Counted from the stretch's first letter, positions 18,798 to 28,688 are shown. The stretch: 64,000 bases of DNA from Algivirga pacifica (GCF_039543525.1 NZ_BAABJX010000036.1:184004-248003); one strand, 5' to 3'. Numbers and translations: made by a program. Notes: generated from the sequence alone by a model not told the origin.

Positions 18798-18902
18798 GTA
18801 ACCACTTAAATTTTATAAAACAATTCCTGAATTCTATAATTATTCTAAGTGAAAGGAATACGTAATTTGTTCTATTATTAAATCACTAAAAATAATTATA
18901 CG

Positions 18903-19118
18903 ATGAAAACCTATCAGTTTCATACCAATATCAACTGTGGCAATTGTATTGCAAAGGTAACCCCTGCCCTCAATGAAGAATTTGATATCCTAGAGTGGTC
19001 TGTTGACACCGATAACCCTAAAAAAGTACTGACCGTAAAGGGTGAGGATGAACTAACGGAAGCACAAGTTATGGCTGCCGTAGAAAAAGTAGGGTTTAAA
19101 ATTGAAAAGGCTGGGTAA
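18903..19118 (+). CDS. HMA-domain metallochaperone-like protein
   Basis: This 71-aa heavy-metal-associated domain protein has the motif NINCGNCIAKVTPAL, in which GNC-type CxxC (C12 and C15) replaces the usual MxCxxC. It lies directly before the copper ATPase: its stop (19118) is 4 bp upstream of the ATPase ATG, so the two are translationally close. It probably delivers Cu(I) to the ATPase or senses it. The length equals one HMA domain. Confidence 0.85.
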   Translation: MKTYQFHTNINCGNCIAKVTPALNEEFDILEWSVDTDNPKKVLTVKGEDELTEAQVMAAVEKVGFKIEKAG

Positions 19119-19122
19119 ACCA

Positions 19123-21303
19123 ATGAAAAAAACGTTATCTGTCAACGGAATGACTTGTGCTGCCTGTGCACAAATCATCGAAAAGCAACTCCACAAGCAA
19201 CAAGGTGTACAAGAGGTGTCTGCCAGCTATGCCAATCATTCTGTGCAGATCACTTTTGATGAGCAAAAGGTGCAAGTTCAAGACCTCACACCCTTACTAA
19301 AGGACTTGGGATACACCCTAAAAGAAGAAGGGGTAGCCGCCCCCAACACCGTCGAGCAAGAAGACCATTCCCCCAAATATAAACTATGGGTTGCCATGAG
19401 TGCTTCTTTCCTGATTATGTTCATTGCCATGGGACCTTGGACCATCCCTTTTGCTCCTTACCTAATGTTTTTGCTCACCTTACCTACAATTTTCTATAGT
19501 GGCAAAGACTTTTTTGTCACTGCCTATCGACAAGCCAAACACGGCTCCGCCAATATGGATACCTTGGTGGCGATGGGAACAGGAGTGGCATTTCTATTCA
19601 GTGCGGCACAAACCTTCTTTCCGAATTGGAGCGGCACCCAAGGCTTCTATTATGAAGCTGCCAGTATGATTATTGCCCTTATCCTCTTAGGAAGGTATTT
19701 AGAAAGCAGAGCCAAACGACAAACCCGAACGGCCCTGGAAGCCTTGATTGCCTTGGGAGCCAAAAAAGCTATAGTTATCCGTAATGGAGAAGAACATTCC
19801 ATCCCTGCCCAGGACATCAAAAAAGGAGATCGCCTATTAGTAAAAACAGGTGAGAAGTTTCCTGCAGATGGACGTATTATTCGAGGAAATACCTATGCTG
19901 ATGAAAGCATGATTACAGGAGAACCTGTTCCTGTATATAAAGAAAGAGGACATACAGTAACAGGGGCTACGATCAATACAGGGGATACAGTGACTATGAT
20001 TGCTGATAAGGTAGGAGAAGAAACTACCCTGTCCCATATTGTACAAATGGTCAAAGAAGCTCAAGGAAGTAAAGCCCCTATTCAAAAGCTGGCTGACAAG
20101 ATTTCTAGTGTATTTGTTCCGGCTGTTATTCTTATTGCCCTGATTACTTTTTCCATCTGGTACTTCGTCATTGGTAACTCTTTTGCCTTTTCACTATCCA
20201 TGATGGTATCTGTGCTGATCATCTCCTGCCCATGTGCCTTAGGATTGGCAACCCCTACTGCCATTATGGTGGGAATAGGCAAGGCCGCTCGCATGGGAAT
20301 CCTTTTCAAGAATGCCGAAAGCTTACAGGCTCTTCAAGAGTTGGATATTATGGGATTTGATAAAACGGGTACTATTACAGAAGGGCGTCCAGAAGTTCGT
20401 GAACTGCAATGGCATCCGATGGCTGCCGAGGAGTTGAAAAGTGATGCACTTGCCGTGGTCTATGCCATGGAAAAAGAAAGTACTCACCCCTTGGCACAGG
20501 CTATTATTAACTTTATGGATAAAAGAGGATATTATCCTATTACAATAGAAAATAGTAAAACCTACCCAGGGGAAGGTATGACTGCCAGCTATGAAGGAAA
20601 AAAATATTGGTTAGGCAACCGACGTATTGTAGAACGCTTTAGTAAAAGTCAGGCAGACTTATTCAAGCCCAAAAGTCAAGATAGCACACAGGTTTTCTTT
20701 GGTCAGGAAGAACAACTACTGGGAGACTTCCAGATCGCAGACAATATCCGTCCGACCTCCCGAGCAGTAGTCGATTCCTTACAAGACTATAGTATGGAAG
20801 TACATCTACTGACCGGTGATCAACCTATGGTCGCTCAGGCGATCGGACAGGCAGCAGGCATTACTCATCTACATGCCGGGTTGATGCCCCATGAGAAACT
20901 CACATTAATCAAGGAATGGCAAAAACACGCTAAAAAAGTCGGAATGGTGGGTGACGGCATCAATGATGCTCCAGCCCTTGCCCAAGCTGATATAGGCATT
21001 GCCATGGGAACAGGGACTGATGTCGCTATACAAACTGCTGATGTTACCCTATTGAAAGGAGACTTAGGATTATTGAATAGTGCCATTAAGCTATCACAGC
21101 TAACGCTAAAAAATATCAAGCAAAATCTATTCTTAGCCTTTATCTATAATATTATTGCCATTCCTATCGCCGCCGGGGCTTTTAGCAGCTTAGGACTAAC
21201 GCTTAACCCTATGATTGCAGCAGGAGCCATGTCTTTAAGTTCTATATCTGTGGTATTGAATAGTCTGGCCCTCAAGCGCAAAAAAATCAATCGACCGATA
21301 TAG
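19123..21303 (+). CDS. copA: Copper-exporting P1B-type ATPase
   Basis: This 726-aa membrane pump drives Cu(I) out of the cytoplasm. One N-terminal HMA domain has MTCAAC (C12, C15). Eight hydrophobic helices follow in P1B order, with the ion-path motif SCPCALGLATPTA (C369-P-C371) and phosphorylation site DKTGT (D413). A TGEPVPV actuator loop, the HP motif of the nucleotide domain (KESTHPLAQ), LLTGDQ, GDGINDAPALAQADIG and a terminal NPMIAAGAMSLSSISVVLNSL helix with the conserved Met/Ser pair complete it. ATG 19123 is preferred over a TTG at 19102 because the HMA fold begins there. It is in an operon with the preceding HMA gene. Confidence 0.95.
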   Translation: MKKTLSVNGMTCAACAQIIEKQLHKQQGVQEVSASYANHSVQITFDEQKVQVQDLTPLLKDLGYTLKEEGVAAPNTVEQEDHSPKYKLWVAMSASFLIMFIAMGPWTIPFAPYLMFLLTLPTIFYSGKDFFVTAYRQAKHGSANMDTLVAMGTGVAFLFSAAQTFFPNWSGTQGFYYEAASMIIALILLGRYLESRAKRQTRTALEALIALGAKKAIVIRNGEEHSIPAQDIKKGDRLLVKTGEKFPADGRIIRGNTYADESMITGEPVPVYKERGHTVTGATINTGDTVTMIADKVGEETTLSHIVQMVKEAQGSKAPIQKLADKISSVFVPAVILIALITFSIWYFVIGNSFAFSLSMMVSVLIISCPCALGLATPTAIMVGIGKAARMGILFKNAESLQALQELDIMGFDKTGTITEGRPEVRELQWHPMAAEELKSDALAVVYAMEKESTHPLAQAIINFMDKRGYYPITIENSKTYPGEGMTASYEGKKYWLGNRRIVERFSKSQADLFKPKSQDSTQVFFGQEEQLLGDFQIADNIRPTSRAVVDSLQDYSMEVHLLTGDQPMVAQAIGQAAGITHLHAGLMPHEKLTLIKEWQKHAKKVGMVGDGINDAPALAQADIGIAMGTGTDVAIQTADVTLLKGDLGLLNSAIKLSQLTLKNIKQNLFLAFIYNIIAIPIAAGAFSSLGLTLNPMIAAGAMSLSSISVVLNSLALKRKKINRPI

Positions 21304-21317
21304 TAAGGAAAAATCTT

Positions 21318-21325
21318 TACCTTTG
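21318..21325 (+). promoter_or_regulatory. Possible Bacteroidota -7 box upstream of thyA
   Basis: TACCTTTG matches the TAnnTTTG -7 consensus of Bacteroidota sigma-70, 38 bp before the thyA ATG. I do not see a clear -33 TTG at the right spacing, so the call is tentative. Confidence 0.4.
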
Positions 21326-21362
21326 CAGCCGTAAAGATTTTAGCGACCGTCTAATTAGAACT

Positions 21363-22196
21363 ATGCAACAATACCACCAACTATTAGAAGATATCCTAGA
21401 GAAAGGTACCCAAAAGGGTGACCGTACTGGTACAGGAACCAAAAGTCTCTTCGGTTACCAAATGCGTTTTGACTTATCGGAAGGTTTCCCTATTGTTACC
21501 ACTAAGAAAATCCACTGGAAATCCGTTGTCCATGAACTGCTTTGGTTCTTGAATGGGGAAACCAATGTACAATACCTACAAGAGAACGGCGTAAAAATCT
21601 GGAATGAATGGGCTACAGAGACAGGAGAACTAGGGCCAGTATATGGTGTGCAATGGAGACATTGGAAATCACAGAACGGTCAGGAAATTGATCAAATTGC
21701 CCGTGTGATTGAAGACCTAAAAGTAAGACCTAACAGTAGACGTATCATTGTTTCTGCCTGGAATGTAGGAGACTTACCGGATGAAGGAGTATCTCCACAA
21801 GAAAATGCTGCCCAAGGGAAAATGGCATTAGCCCCTTGTCATGCTTTTTTCCAGCTCTATGTTGCAGACGGAAAGCTTTCTTGTATGCTTACCCAACGTT
21901 CTGCAGATAGTTTCTTGGGGGTTCCCTTTAATATTGCAAGCTATTCGCTACTTGTACATATGATTGCCCAGCAATGTGACCTGGAAGTAGGTGAGTTTAT
22001 CTGGACCGGAGGGGATGTACACATCTACAACAACCACTTTGAGCAAGTTAAGACTCAGCTATCACGTACACCAAAGAAATTACCAACCTTAAAGATAAAG
22101 CGTAAACCTGACTCTATTTTTGAGTACAAGTTTGAGGACTTTGAACTCATAGGTTATGAGTATGATCCAGCAATCAAAGCTCCTATCGCTATTTAA
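21363..22196 (+). CDS. thyA: Thymidylate synthase
   Basis: This protein methylates dUMP to dTMP using methylene-tetrahydrofolate. The 277-aa length and motifs are canonical: GDRTGTGTKSLFGYQMRFDL, the LLWFLNGETNV block, GELGPVYGVQWRHW, the active-site APCHAFFQLYV (nucleophile Cys), QRSADSFLGVPFNIASY and GGDVHIYNNHFEQV. The start is ATG 21363. It stands alone, with no dfrA gene next to it, and is followed by a large palindromic repeat. Confidence 0.97.
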   Translation: MQQYHQLLEDILEKGTQKGDRTGTGTKSLFGYQMRFDLSEGFPIVTTKKIHWKSVVHELLWFLNGETNVQYLQENGVKIWNEWATETGELGPVYGVQWRHWKSQNGQEIDQIARVIEDLKVRPNSRRIIVSAWNVGDLPDEGVSPQENAAQGKMALAPCHAFFQLYVADGKLSCMLTQRSADSFLGVPFNIASYSLLVHMIAQQCDLEVGEFIWTGGDVHIYNNHFEQVKTQLSRTPKKLPTLKIKRKPDSIFEYKFEDFELIGYEYDPAIKAPIAI

Positions 22197-22199
22197 TGT

Positions 22200-22345
22200 T
22201 GAATCGTTGAATTTCACCTTCGGTGAGTTGAATTGAGCTTCGCTCGTTGATTCGAGTTGAATTGTTGACTGAAGTCATAAAACGATTCAACTCGAATCAA
22301 CGAGCGAAGCTCAATTCAACGATTCAACGGTTCAACCACTATACG
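22200..22345. repeat. Palindromic repeat with 36-bp perfect arms
   Basis: Positions 22227-22262 and 22285-22320 are perfect inverted copies of 36 nt separated by 22 nt. Each contains GAGCTTCGCTC or its inverse GAGCGAAGCTC, itself a small hairpin. Additional TTGAATCGTTGAA and TTCAACGATTCAA words extend the palindrome outwards. It belongs to the same family as 25185-25345, 28538-28683 and 52585-52810. Confidence 0.9.
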
Positions 22346-22492
22346 AAAGTGGGTTGTTTATTCGTTATCAGAACAATATTATTACACGAAATCCATCTAT
22401 CAGCAAACATCATAACCCTAGAATATTTTTTCTGACCGTACCATACTGTGGCGATGCCTGCTTCTATCGCTTTAAGAGATGTTTCTAATATT

Positions 22493-23848
22493 ATGAAAGT
22501 AACTTATTCCTTTAACATATTCATCATCAAACAGGCGCTATTGGTAGCCCTTACTATTGTGGGATTTATCACCAATAGTTGGGGACAACCACCGGTATCA
22601 GAAATCACAAAACTACAGGAATACTATCAGCAAAGAGCCAATCGATTTCTTGTAAAAGATGCCATAATTCATGAATACTATAAGATTCACGAAAAAGGCA
22701 TCAGCATGTATGCCTCTCCAGAGGATAAAAAAGCTGACAAGCCAGAGTTCCATTTGGCATGGGACGAACTTGAACGCTTTAAAGACTTGATTGAGTATAC
22801 TGATCGTAACCTGCAGTTCGCCCTTTATCAACGAAAAGGCACTCGTCCATTCAATATACAAGAGAATACGACCATCGAGATCCTGAAGCGCAATCACTAT
22901 CTTGAAAAAGCTGCAGAAGGAAAGAAAAAACTGCCTTTGTCGGGTATCCGCATTGCCATTGACCCAGGGCATATTGCTGGAGACATGGATCTTGCAAAAG
23001 CTGAAGGGCGTTTTATTGAAATGAACTACAAGGGGAATACCTATAAACTGAAAGAAGGTGACCTTACGCTTTCTACGGCTATGGTTTTAAAAGATAGTCT
23101 GGAAAAGCAAGGCGCCAAGGTCTTTATCTCCAGGGATCAGCCTAATCAAGGGGCCAATGGAAAACCTTATGAGGTATGGAAGAAAACAGACCTAACCGAA
23201 AAACTAAAAGACATGGGGCTTTCCTCCCACAAGATACAGCAAACACTCCTTAAATCACCGGAGTACAGGATTTACCGAGAGTACTTCCTACAGGATGACT
23301 TGGAGTTGAGAGCTGCAGAAATCAACTACTTCAAGCCTCACTTAACCATTGTCATTCACTATAATGCAGATGATAAAAACTTTGGATGGAAGCAGCCTTC
23401 CAAGAGAAATTTTGGAATGGTGTTCGTCCCTGGTGCTTTTCTTAAATACGAAATGAGAACCCCTAGAGATCGTTATGACTTTATTCGGGTATTGGTTAGT
23501 GAACAAGTAAAAGAATCTTCGAAACTCTCTGCACACGTCATGCAGGCTTTTGAAAATAAACTACAGGTCCCTGCCGTTAGTAAACAGGAAGAACCTGCCT
23601 ATTTGCAAAAACTAGCGATTCGACTAGATAAAGGTGTGTATGCCCGAAATCTCCGTTTGTGTCGACTATTGAATACGCCAATCTGTTATGGGGAACCTTT
23701 ATTCCAAGACAATGAGCTAGAGCTGAAAGCTTTAAATGGCAATAATCTTAAAGAAGGGAAAATCAGTAGCAGAGTGGTACAGGTAGCCAATGCTTATTAC
23801 GAGGGAATTATGAAGTACCTTTCTGACTCAAAAATACTTACCGAATAA
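22493..23848 (+). CDS. N-acetylmuramoyl-L-alanine amidase (Amidase_3)
   Basis: This is a secreted zinc amidase cleaving the lactyl-alanine bond of peptidoglycan. From ATG 22493 (chosen over a GTG at 22448) there is a signal peptide (FIIKQALLVALTIVGFITNSWGQ). A helical pre-domain of about 130 residues is followed by the amidase fold: IRIAIDPGHIAG (zinc His), EGDLTLSTAMVLKDSLEKQGAKVFISRD (zinc Glu), LTIVIHYNADD (zinc His) and a late ICYGEPLFQDNELELKAL (catalytic Glu region). A long insert between the second and third motifs makes it larger than usual. Likely role is wall remodelling. Confidence 0.88.
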   Translation: MKVTYSFNIFIIKQALLVALTIVGFITNSWGQPPVSEITKLQEYYQQRANRFLVKDAIIHEYYKIHEKGISMYASPEDKKADKPEFHLAWDELERFKDLIEYTDRNLQFALYQRKGTRPFNIQENTTIEILKRNHYLEKAAEGKKKLPLSGIRIAIDPGHIAGDMDLAKAEGRFIEMNYKGNTYKLKEGDLTLSTAMVLKDSLEKQGAKVFISRDQPNQGANGKPYEVWKKTDLTEKLKDMGLSSHKIQQTLLKSPEYRIYREYFLQDDLELRAAEINYFKPHLTIVIHYNADDKNFGWKQPSKRNFGMVFVPGAFLKYEMRTPRDRYDFIRVLVSEQVKESSKLSAHVMQAFENKLQVPAVSKQEEPAYLQKLAIRLDKGVYARNLRLCRLLNTPICYGEPLFQDNELELKALNGNNLKEGKISSRVVQVANAYYEGIMKYLSDSKILTE

Positions 23849-23852
23849 AAAA

Positions 23853-23885
23853 CACAAGGGCAGACTTAGAAGCCTGCCCATTGTG
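23853..23885 (+). terminator. Intrinsic terminator after amidase gene
   Basis: CACAAGGGCAG (23853-23863) pairs with CTGCCC-A-TTGTG (23874-23885) with one bulged base. It begins five bases after the stop codon of the amidase gene. Confidence 0.7.
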
Positions 23886-24041
23886 ATTCTTTCAACCAGC
23901 TATGAAAAATTAATTGTCAGAAGAAATAATCACCACAAAATGATAAAAATTTCCCTTTATGATTCAAATATAGTGAATAAATCTTAATAGACAATTATAA
24001 ATGGAACTTTTTTATATTTTAAGCACATCGGTAATAATTCA

Positions 24042-24740
24042 TTAAAATAGTCTAAAAATCGCCCCTATCAGCGGTGTAATAAAAGCGGTAAAGCCCCCCA
24101 TTATTCCTATTGCTACACCAGCTGCAGCTCCTTCCAATATCCCAATTTCCAAGGCTTTTGCTGTTCCTATTCCATGTGCTCCTGCTCCTAGAGACAAACC
24201 AATGGCTACCTTATTTTTGACTCCTGCCCACTGCAAAAGCTTTGGTCCTACTACTGCTCCAAATATTCCGACCAAGATCACGACCACCGCAACCAAGGAC
24301 GGAATCCCTCCCAACAACGTAGTTATTTTCATCGCTATAGGTGTCGTCACTGATTTAGGTGCTAGTGTAACCAGTAATACCTCATCTACTCCCAGCACGA
24401 ACAATAAAAGCACCACACTCAAAACACCTACTACACTTCCGATAAAAAGGGCCAATACTAAGGGCTTAATATTTCCTTTAAACATAGGATACTTCATGTA
24501 TAGCAACACCCCCAAAGCAACCACAGAGGGACTCAACAAAAAGGAAATTGACGCTGCACTTTCCTCATAAGCGACATAAGGCACATCCAAGGTATATAAA
24601 ACAACGGCCAACACCGTGATACTCCACAATATTGGATTCAACAAGGCCCATCGGAAATGTTGCTGAACCTTTCTAAAAAGTAAATAAACCAGAATTGTCA
24701 GAAGCACAGCTCCCCACTTAGACTGTAATAACTCGCTCAT
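24042..24740 (-). CDS. LrgB/CidB-family membrane protein
   Basis: This 232-aa inner-membrane protein has seven or eight TM helices. The family block LSLGAGAHGIGTAKALEIG near residues 185-205 is clear, as are SVTTPIAMKI and FLLSPSVVALGVLLYMK. LrgB/CidB proteins work with LrgA/CidA partners in holin-like control of autolysis and in pyruvate or glycolate transport. It overlaps the upstream lrgA-like gene by 4 bp (ATGA), so it is translationally coupled. Which of the proposed roles applies here is not visible. Confidence 0.92.
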   Translation of the reverse strand: MSELLQSKWGAVLLTILVYLLFRKVQQHFRWALLNPILWSITVLAVVLYTLDVPYVAYEESAASISFLLSPSVVALGVLLYMKYPMFKGNIKPLVLALFIGSVVGVLSVVLLLFVLGVDEVLLVTLAPKSVTTPIAMKITTLLGGIPSLVAVVVILVGIFGAVVGPKLLQWAGVKNKVAIGLSLGAGAHGIGTAKALEIGILEGAAAGVAIGIMGGFTAFITPLIGAIFRLF

Positions 24741-25099
24741 ATTCTTTTTCTGTTTTCCAGGTACTCATACGTTTTCCCCACAACCAATATTACCAAGACC
24801 GTACTCACACTAGAAGCCAACACAATCGGCAGCCAAGCTTGTTGTAATAAGTCCAGGTGCTGTAAAATCCCCACTCCTGCCGGAATAAAAAATAATGCCA
24901 TATAAGTGGTTAACTGTGTTGCCGTCTCTCTAACCCAATGTAGAGGGATCAGCTTATACTGTAAGCTCACAAAGATCAAAGCCATACCCAGTACACTTCC
25001 TGGTAGGTACCCCTCAATCAACCTACTACATAACTCTCCTATACCCCAGAAGAGCAACAAGAGAAGAAATCCCCGGAGCATCTCATATATTTTTCTCAT
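24737..25099 (-). CDS. LrgA/CidA-family membrane protein
   Basis: This 120-aa holin-like protein has four TM helices (GFLLLLLFWGIGELC, LPGSVLGMALIFVSL, TYMALFFIPAGVGILQHLDLL, WLPIVLASSVSTVLVILVVG). The PGSVLGM and FFIPAGVGI motifs are family hallmarks. ATG 25099 (MRKIYEMLRG) is preferred over 25156, which adds 19 charged residues before the first TM. It is the first gene of the lrgAB-like pair. Confidence 0.9.
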   Translation of the reverse strand: MRKIYEMLRGFLLLLLFWGIGELCSRLIEGYLPGSVLGMALIFVSLQYKLIPLHWVRETATQLTTYMALFFIPAGVGILQHLDLLQQAWLPIVLASSVSTVLVILVVGKTYEYLENRKRI

Positions 25100-25184
25100 A
25101 ATCACTGTATCAAATTTCCTTAAAAATCGTTCTTTTGGTATAGATTTTCTGTACAAAGTACCAATTTTGCCTAAAATTTGTGTT

Positions 25185-25345
25185 CATGATGTTTGGTTGA
25201 ATCGTTGAATCGTTGAATTTCACCTTTGGTGAGTTGATTCGAGTTGAACTGTTAGCTGATATGTGTCATACTCATATAACATATCAACTCGAATCAACGA
25301 GCAAAGCTCAATTCAACGATTCAACGATTCAACCAAACATCATGA
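25185..25345. repeat. Palindromic repeat, family of 22200-22345
   Basis: Perfect 15-bp arms 25233-25247 and 25284-25298 (GTTGATTCGAGTTGA and inverse) sit between multiple TTGAATCG and TTCAACGA words. A GAGCAAAGCTC variant is present. It fills the gap between the divergent lrgA-like and TPR genes. Confidence 0.85.
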
Positions 25346-25376
25346 ACAAACACTGTAGAAACAAACTAAACACTCT

Positions 25377-26495
25377 ATGTATAAAACGCTTATCCTACTC
25401 TTCCTTGCCTTACTCCCTTTCTTGCAAGTAGCAGGGCAAGAACAAAGGAGAAGTCAATATTATCGCTATCAAGGAAAGATTATTACTGCAGAGGATTTTC
25501 AGCAGTACCCTGAACCGGTACAAGCCAATATTATAAAGGAGCAACAGGAATACAGTAAAGTATTGTTATTAAAAGCCGTTGAAGCGGAGTCTATGGCACA
25601 ACCTAAAGCTGCCTTTGCCTATCTGGATACAGCCCTAAGATTGTACCCCGAGTTTGCTGAAGGGTTTGCCAATACGGGATTGTTACTTTTGAAAAATGGC
25701 TATCGTGAAAATGCTGTTCGCTACCTGACACGGGCTACCCAACTCAACGATAGTCTAACCTATGCCCATTGGGGACTTAGTCACCTCTATACCTCCATGG
25801 AACAATACGACAAAGCTATCCTAGCACTCAATAAAGTAATGGAGTACAATCCTTCTGAAAAAGCCTTACAACAACGAAGTGATCTTTACTTTGCACAAGG
25901 CGATTATACCCTTGCCATCAAAGACATCAACCAGCTTCTTGAACAAAATGAAAGTGCTGCTGACCTATGGGCACAAAAAGGAAAAATCTTGTTACTACAA
26001 GAGGATATGGCAGGTGCTACACAAGCTTATCAGCAAGCGACTACTATAGCTAAGGACTCTACTCTTTATCTGACTACATTGGGCGTTTTACTGGAGCAAC
26101 AAAAAGAGTATAAACAAGTTGACCTTCTGATCACTACACTGGAACAACAGCAAGCTTCTACAGCAGAAGCCTACTTTCTGTATAGTTTACAAAAATACCG
26201 TCAACGCTCTTATATAGAAGCGATGGCAGATGTCAACAAGGCCATTAGCATACAACCTAAGGCTCATTACTATATTCACCGATCAGCCTTATATATCCTG
26301 CGTTCGAAGGCGGAATCAGCACTCAATGATACTAATCAGGCTATCGCACTTTCGCCAAAGAATGGAAGTGCCTACCTCAACAAGGGCATTGCAGAGGAGA
26401 TGCTACAACAGTATGACAAAGCCTGTCAATCATGGCAAATAGCTGCTGCAAATGGCGTTAGTATTGCCAACGAATACCTAAAGGACTGTAAATAG
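25377..26495 (+). CDS. Secreted tetratricopeptide-repeat protein
   Basis: This 372-aa protein has a signal peptide (LILLFLALLPFLQVAGQ) followed by about eight TPR units (for example AFAYLDTALRLYPEFAEGFANTG, ENAVRYLTRATQLNDSLTYAHWG, YDKAILALNKVMEYNPSEKAL, YDKACQSWQIAAANG). It is a periplasmic scaffold. Its stop (26495) directly abuts the start of the OmpA/PD40 gene (26496), so the pair is an operon and probably works as one envelope complex. Confidence 0.85.
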   Translation: MYKTLILLFLALLPFLQVAGQEQRRSQYYRYQGKIITAEDFQQYPEPVQANIIKEQQEYSKVLLLKAVEAESMAQPKAAFAYLDTALRLYPEFAEGFANTGLLLLKNGYRENAVRYLTRATQLNDSLTYAHWGLSHLYTSMEQYDKAILALNKVMEYNPSEKALQQRSDLYFAQGDYTLAIKDINQLLEQNESAADLWAQKGKILLLQEDMAGATQAYQQATTIAKDSTLYLTTLGVLLEQQKEYKQVDLLITTLEQQQASTAEAYFLYSLQKYRQRSYIEAMADVNKAISIQPKAHYYIHRSALYILRSKAESALNDTNQAIALSPKNGSAYLNKGIAEEMLQQYDKACQSWQIAAANGVSIANEYLKDCK

Positions 26496-28532
26496 ATGAA
26501 GTTCATGCCTATACTACCGAAAATACAGATCATTTTTTCACTCATACTATTGTCCCTACAAGTCTATGGACAAAACGTACCTTTTGAGTCTGCTTCTTTC
26601 CCTGAAAAAAAAGAAGACCTCAAAAGAGCCAAACGAAATATCCGTGAAGCAGATGGCTTAATTAGCATTGAGCAAAACTACAAACAAGCACTAAAACTGT
26701 ACCTTAGGGCCTATAGATTCAATCCTTCCAACCAGGAACTCTGCTTCAAAATTGGGGAATGCTATTTCAATAAAGAGTCGATTCAAATCGATGAAGCCCT
26801 TCGTTATTGGCTGCAGGCAGATGAGCTTTACGAAGAACGTTCCGCCAAAGTAAAGCTAAGAATTGCGCAAGCATACCATCTAAATAGCGATTGGGATAAA
26901 GCAATGATCTACTTACAAGAAGGGAAATCACTTCTTAATGGGGAGGACCCTTTATATGAAGAGATCAAACGAGTAGAGCAATATGTATCCTCCGGAAAGC
27001 TTCTGGCTGATCAGCGTAGCGGCTCTACCATAGCAGATCTGGGTATGAGTATCAACTCAAGACTCAACGAATATGGTAGTGTCATTCATCCTGATGGTAA
27101 AGTGATGTATTACACTGCTCGACGCTATAATTATCGTGATGAGACGGTTGATATTGATCAGGAATACTATGAAGACATTTATATCTCTAAAAGATATAGT
27201 TCAGGAGGGATATGGAATCGAGGAAAAAATGCCAAAACGACCTTAAACAGCACTGGTCACGAGGCAGTATGTAGTATCTCTTATAGCGGAAAAACCTTGG
27301 TACTCTACTACGGGGCCAACAATGGAGATTTGTACTATAGCAAGGTTTCTCCCCATAACCCCACTAAAGTATCAAAATCAGCTCCTTTTCCTAAACCTAT
27401 CAACTCTCCATACCGAGAGACATCAGGCTGTTTCTCTCAGGACGGTAATACCTTCTACTTTACCTCTGACCGAAAAGGAGGGAAAGGTGGCTTAGACCTA
27501 TATGCAGTTGAGCGAAAGGGTAATCAGTGGGGCATTCCTACTCCTATTACCACTTTGAACACTCCTTATAATGAAGAAAGTCCTGTAATTAGTAAAGATG
27601 GGACACAACTATATTTTTGCTCCCAAGGGCACAATAGTATAGGAGGCTATGATGTATTTGTATCAGAATTAAAGGATGGTGTATGGCAAGCCCCCGAGAA
27701 TCTGGGCATCCCAGTCAATACTCCTTTCAACGAGCTTTACTTGTCTATGGGGCCTAGCGGACAATCCCTCTACCTATCTTCAGACCGACCAGAGGGACAG
27801 GGACTTTTTGATTTATATTCTGCCTTTTTACCAAAAACCAACCGTACACCTACGCTGGAATACCGATCCGTAGATTCTACCTTTCAGTTAGCGGAAAATC
27901 AAGATTTAGATCACCTTCGTCCTTATACACTAGGGCAAGATTTAATCTATGGTTCTTTGAAAGGAAAGCAAGCTACTGAAGTCATTCAGGCTACCGTGAC
28001 TGTCGCCGACATTAACTCACAACAAGTGATCAAAGAACTGACTACTGAGAATAATCGCTTCGCCTTACTGCTTCCTAAAGAAGGAAGCTATGCAATTAAT
28101 ATTGCAGCGGATAATTACCTATTTCACTCTGTCAATGTAAATGCTGCACTCAATAAATTCTTATCCATAGAGCTACAACCTATTGCCATAGGAAGGCGTA
28201 TGGTACTGAATAACTTATTTTATGAAGTAGGAGGCAGTAGACTAACCAAGGCATCTTTATTTGAGCTGAAGCAAATTGCCCGTTTCCTTGCACTACACCC
28301 CGAGTTAAAGGTAGAGATCTCTGGACATACTGATACTACAGGTGATGAGACCTTTAATGTCAAGCTCTCTCATCTAAGGGCAGAGGAAGTGATTAAGTTT
28401 CTAATGAAGGAGGGTGTTAAGCGATACCGTATTAAAGCCTTTGGGTATGGCTCACAGCAACCTATTCGTGACAATACAACAGAAGAGGGGCGTTCAGAAA
28501 ATAGACGAATAGAACTGAAAATCATTCAATAG
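26496..28532 (+). CDS. OmpA-family protein with TPR and PD40 beta-propeller
   Basis: This 678-aa envelope protein starts with a signal peptide (IIFSLILLSLQVYGQ). TPR-like repeats (about 45-165) are followed by PD40/WD40-like propeller blades (about 180-450, including GCFSQDGNTFYFTSDRKGGKGGLDLYAV and PVISKDGTQLYFCSQGHNSIGGYDVFVSEL). A carboxypeptidase-like or CNA-like beta segment (about 485-560) precedes an OmpA peptidoglycan-binding domain (about 570-678, VEISGHTDTTGDETFNVKLSHLRAEEV, ENRRIELKI). This architecture resembles PorE-type periplasmic components of Bacteroidota, some linked to type IX secretion, but no other T9SS gene is here. Confidence 0.88.
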   Translation: MKFMPILPKIQIIFSLILLSLQVYGQNVPFESASFPEKKEDLKRAKRNIREADGLISIEQNYKQALKLYLRAYRFNPSNQELCFKIGECYFNKESIQIDEALRYWLQADELYEERSAKVKLRIAQAYHLNSDWDKAMIYLQEGKSLLNGEDPLYEEIKRVEQYVSSGKLLADQRSGSTIADLGMSINSRLNEYGSVIHPDGKVMYYTARRYNYRDETVDIDQEYYEDIYISKRYSSGGIWNRGKNAKTTLNSTGHEAVCSISYSGKTLVLYYGANNGDLYYSKVSPHNPTKVSKSAPFPKPINSPYRETSGCFSQDGNTFYFTSDRKGGKGGLDLYAVERKGNQWGIPTPITTLNTPYNEESPVISKDGTQLYFCSQGHNSIGGYDVFVSELKDGVWQAPENLGIPVNTPFNELYLSMGPSGQSLYLSSDRPEGQGLFDLYSAFLPKTNRTPTLEYRSVDSTFQLAENQDLDHLRPYTLGQDLIYGSLKGKQATEVIQATVTVADINSQQVIKELTTENNRFALLLPKEGSYAINIAADNYLFHSVNVNAALNKFLSIELQPIAIGRRMVLNNLFYEVGGSRLTKASLFELKQIARFLALHPELKVEISGHTDTTGDETFNVKLSHLRAEEVIKFLMKEGVKRYRIKAFGYGSQQPIRDNTTEEGRSENRRIELKIIQ

Positions 28533-28537
28533 TGAAT

Positions 28538-28683
28538 GTTCATGATGTTTAATTGAGCTTCGCTCGTTCATAATGTTTAGGTGAGTTGATTTGTTTATTG
28601 ATTCAACTCAACAGCAAGCTGTTGAAATGCAACAGTTCAACTAAACATTATGAAAGAGCGAAGCTCACCTAAACATCATGAAC
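28538..28683. repeat. Palindromic repeat with 43-nt arms
   Basis: Positions 28538-28580 and 28641-28683 are inverted copies matching at 40 of 43 positions, each made of GTTCATGATGTTTA, GAGCTTCGCTC and TTCATAATGTTTAG. An inner ATTCAACTC...AACAGTTCAAC segment forms the loop. It separates the convergent OmpA and outer-membrane genes. Confidence 0.9.
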
Positions 28684-28688
28684 AAAAA

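Noticed and set aside
25377..28532. Type IX secretion system cluster
   Set aside because: The OmpA/PD40 protein resembles PorE-type proteins, but no porP, porK, porL, porM or porN-like gene is adjacent.
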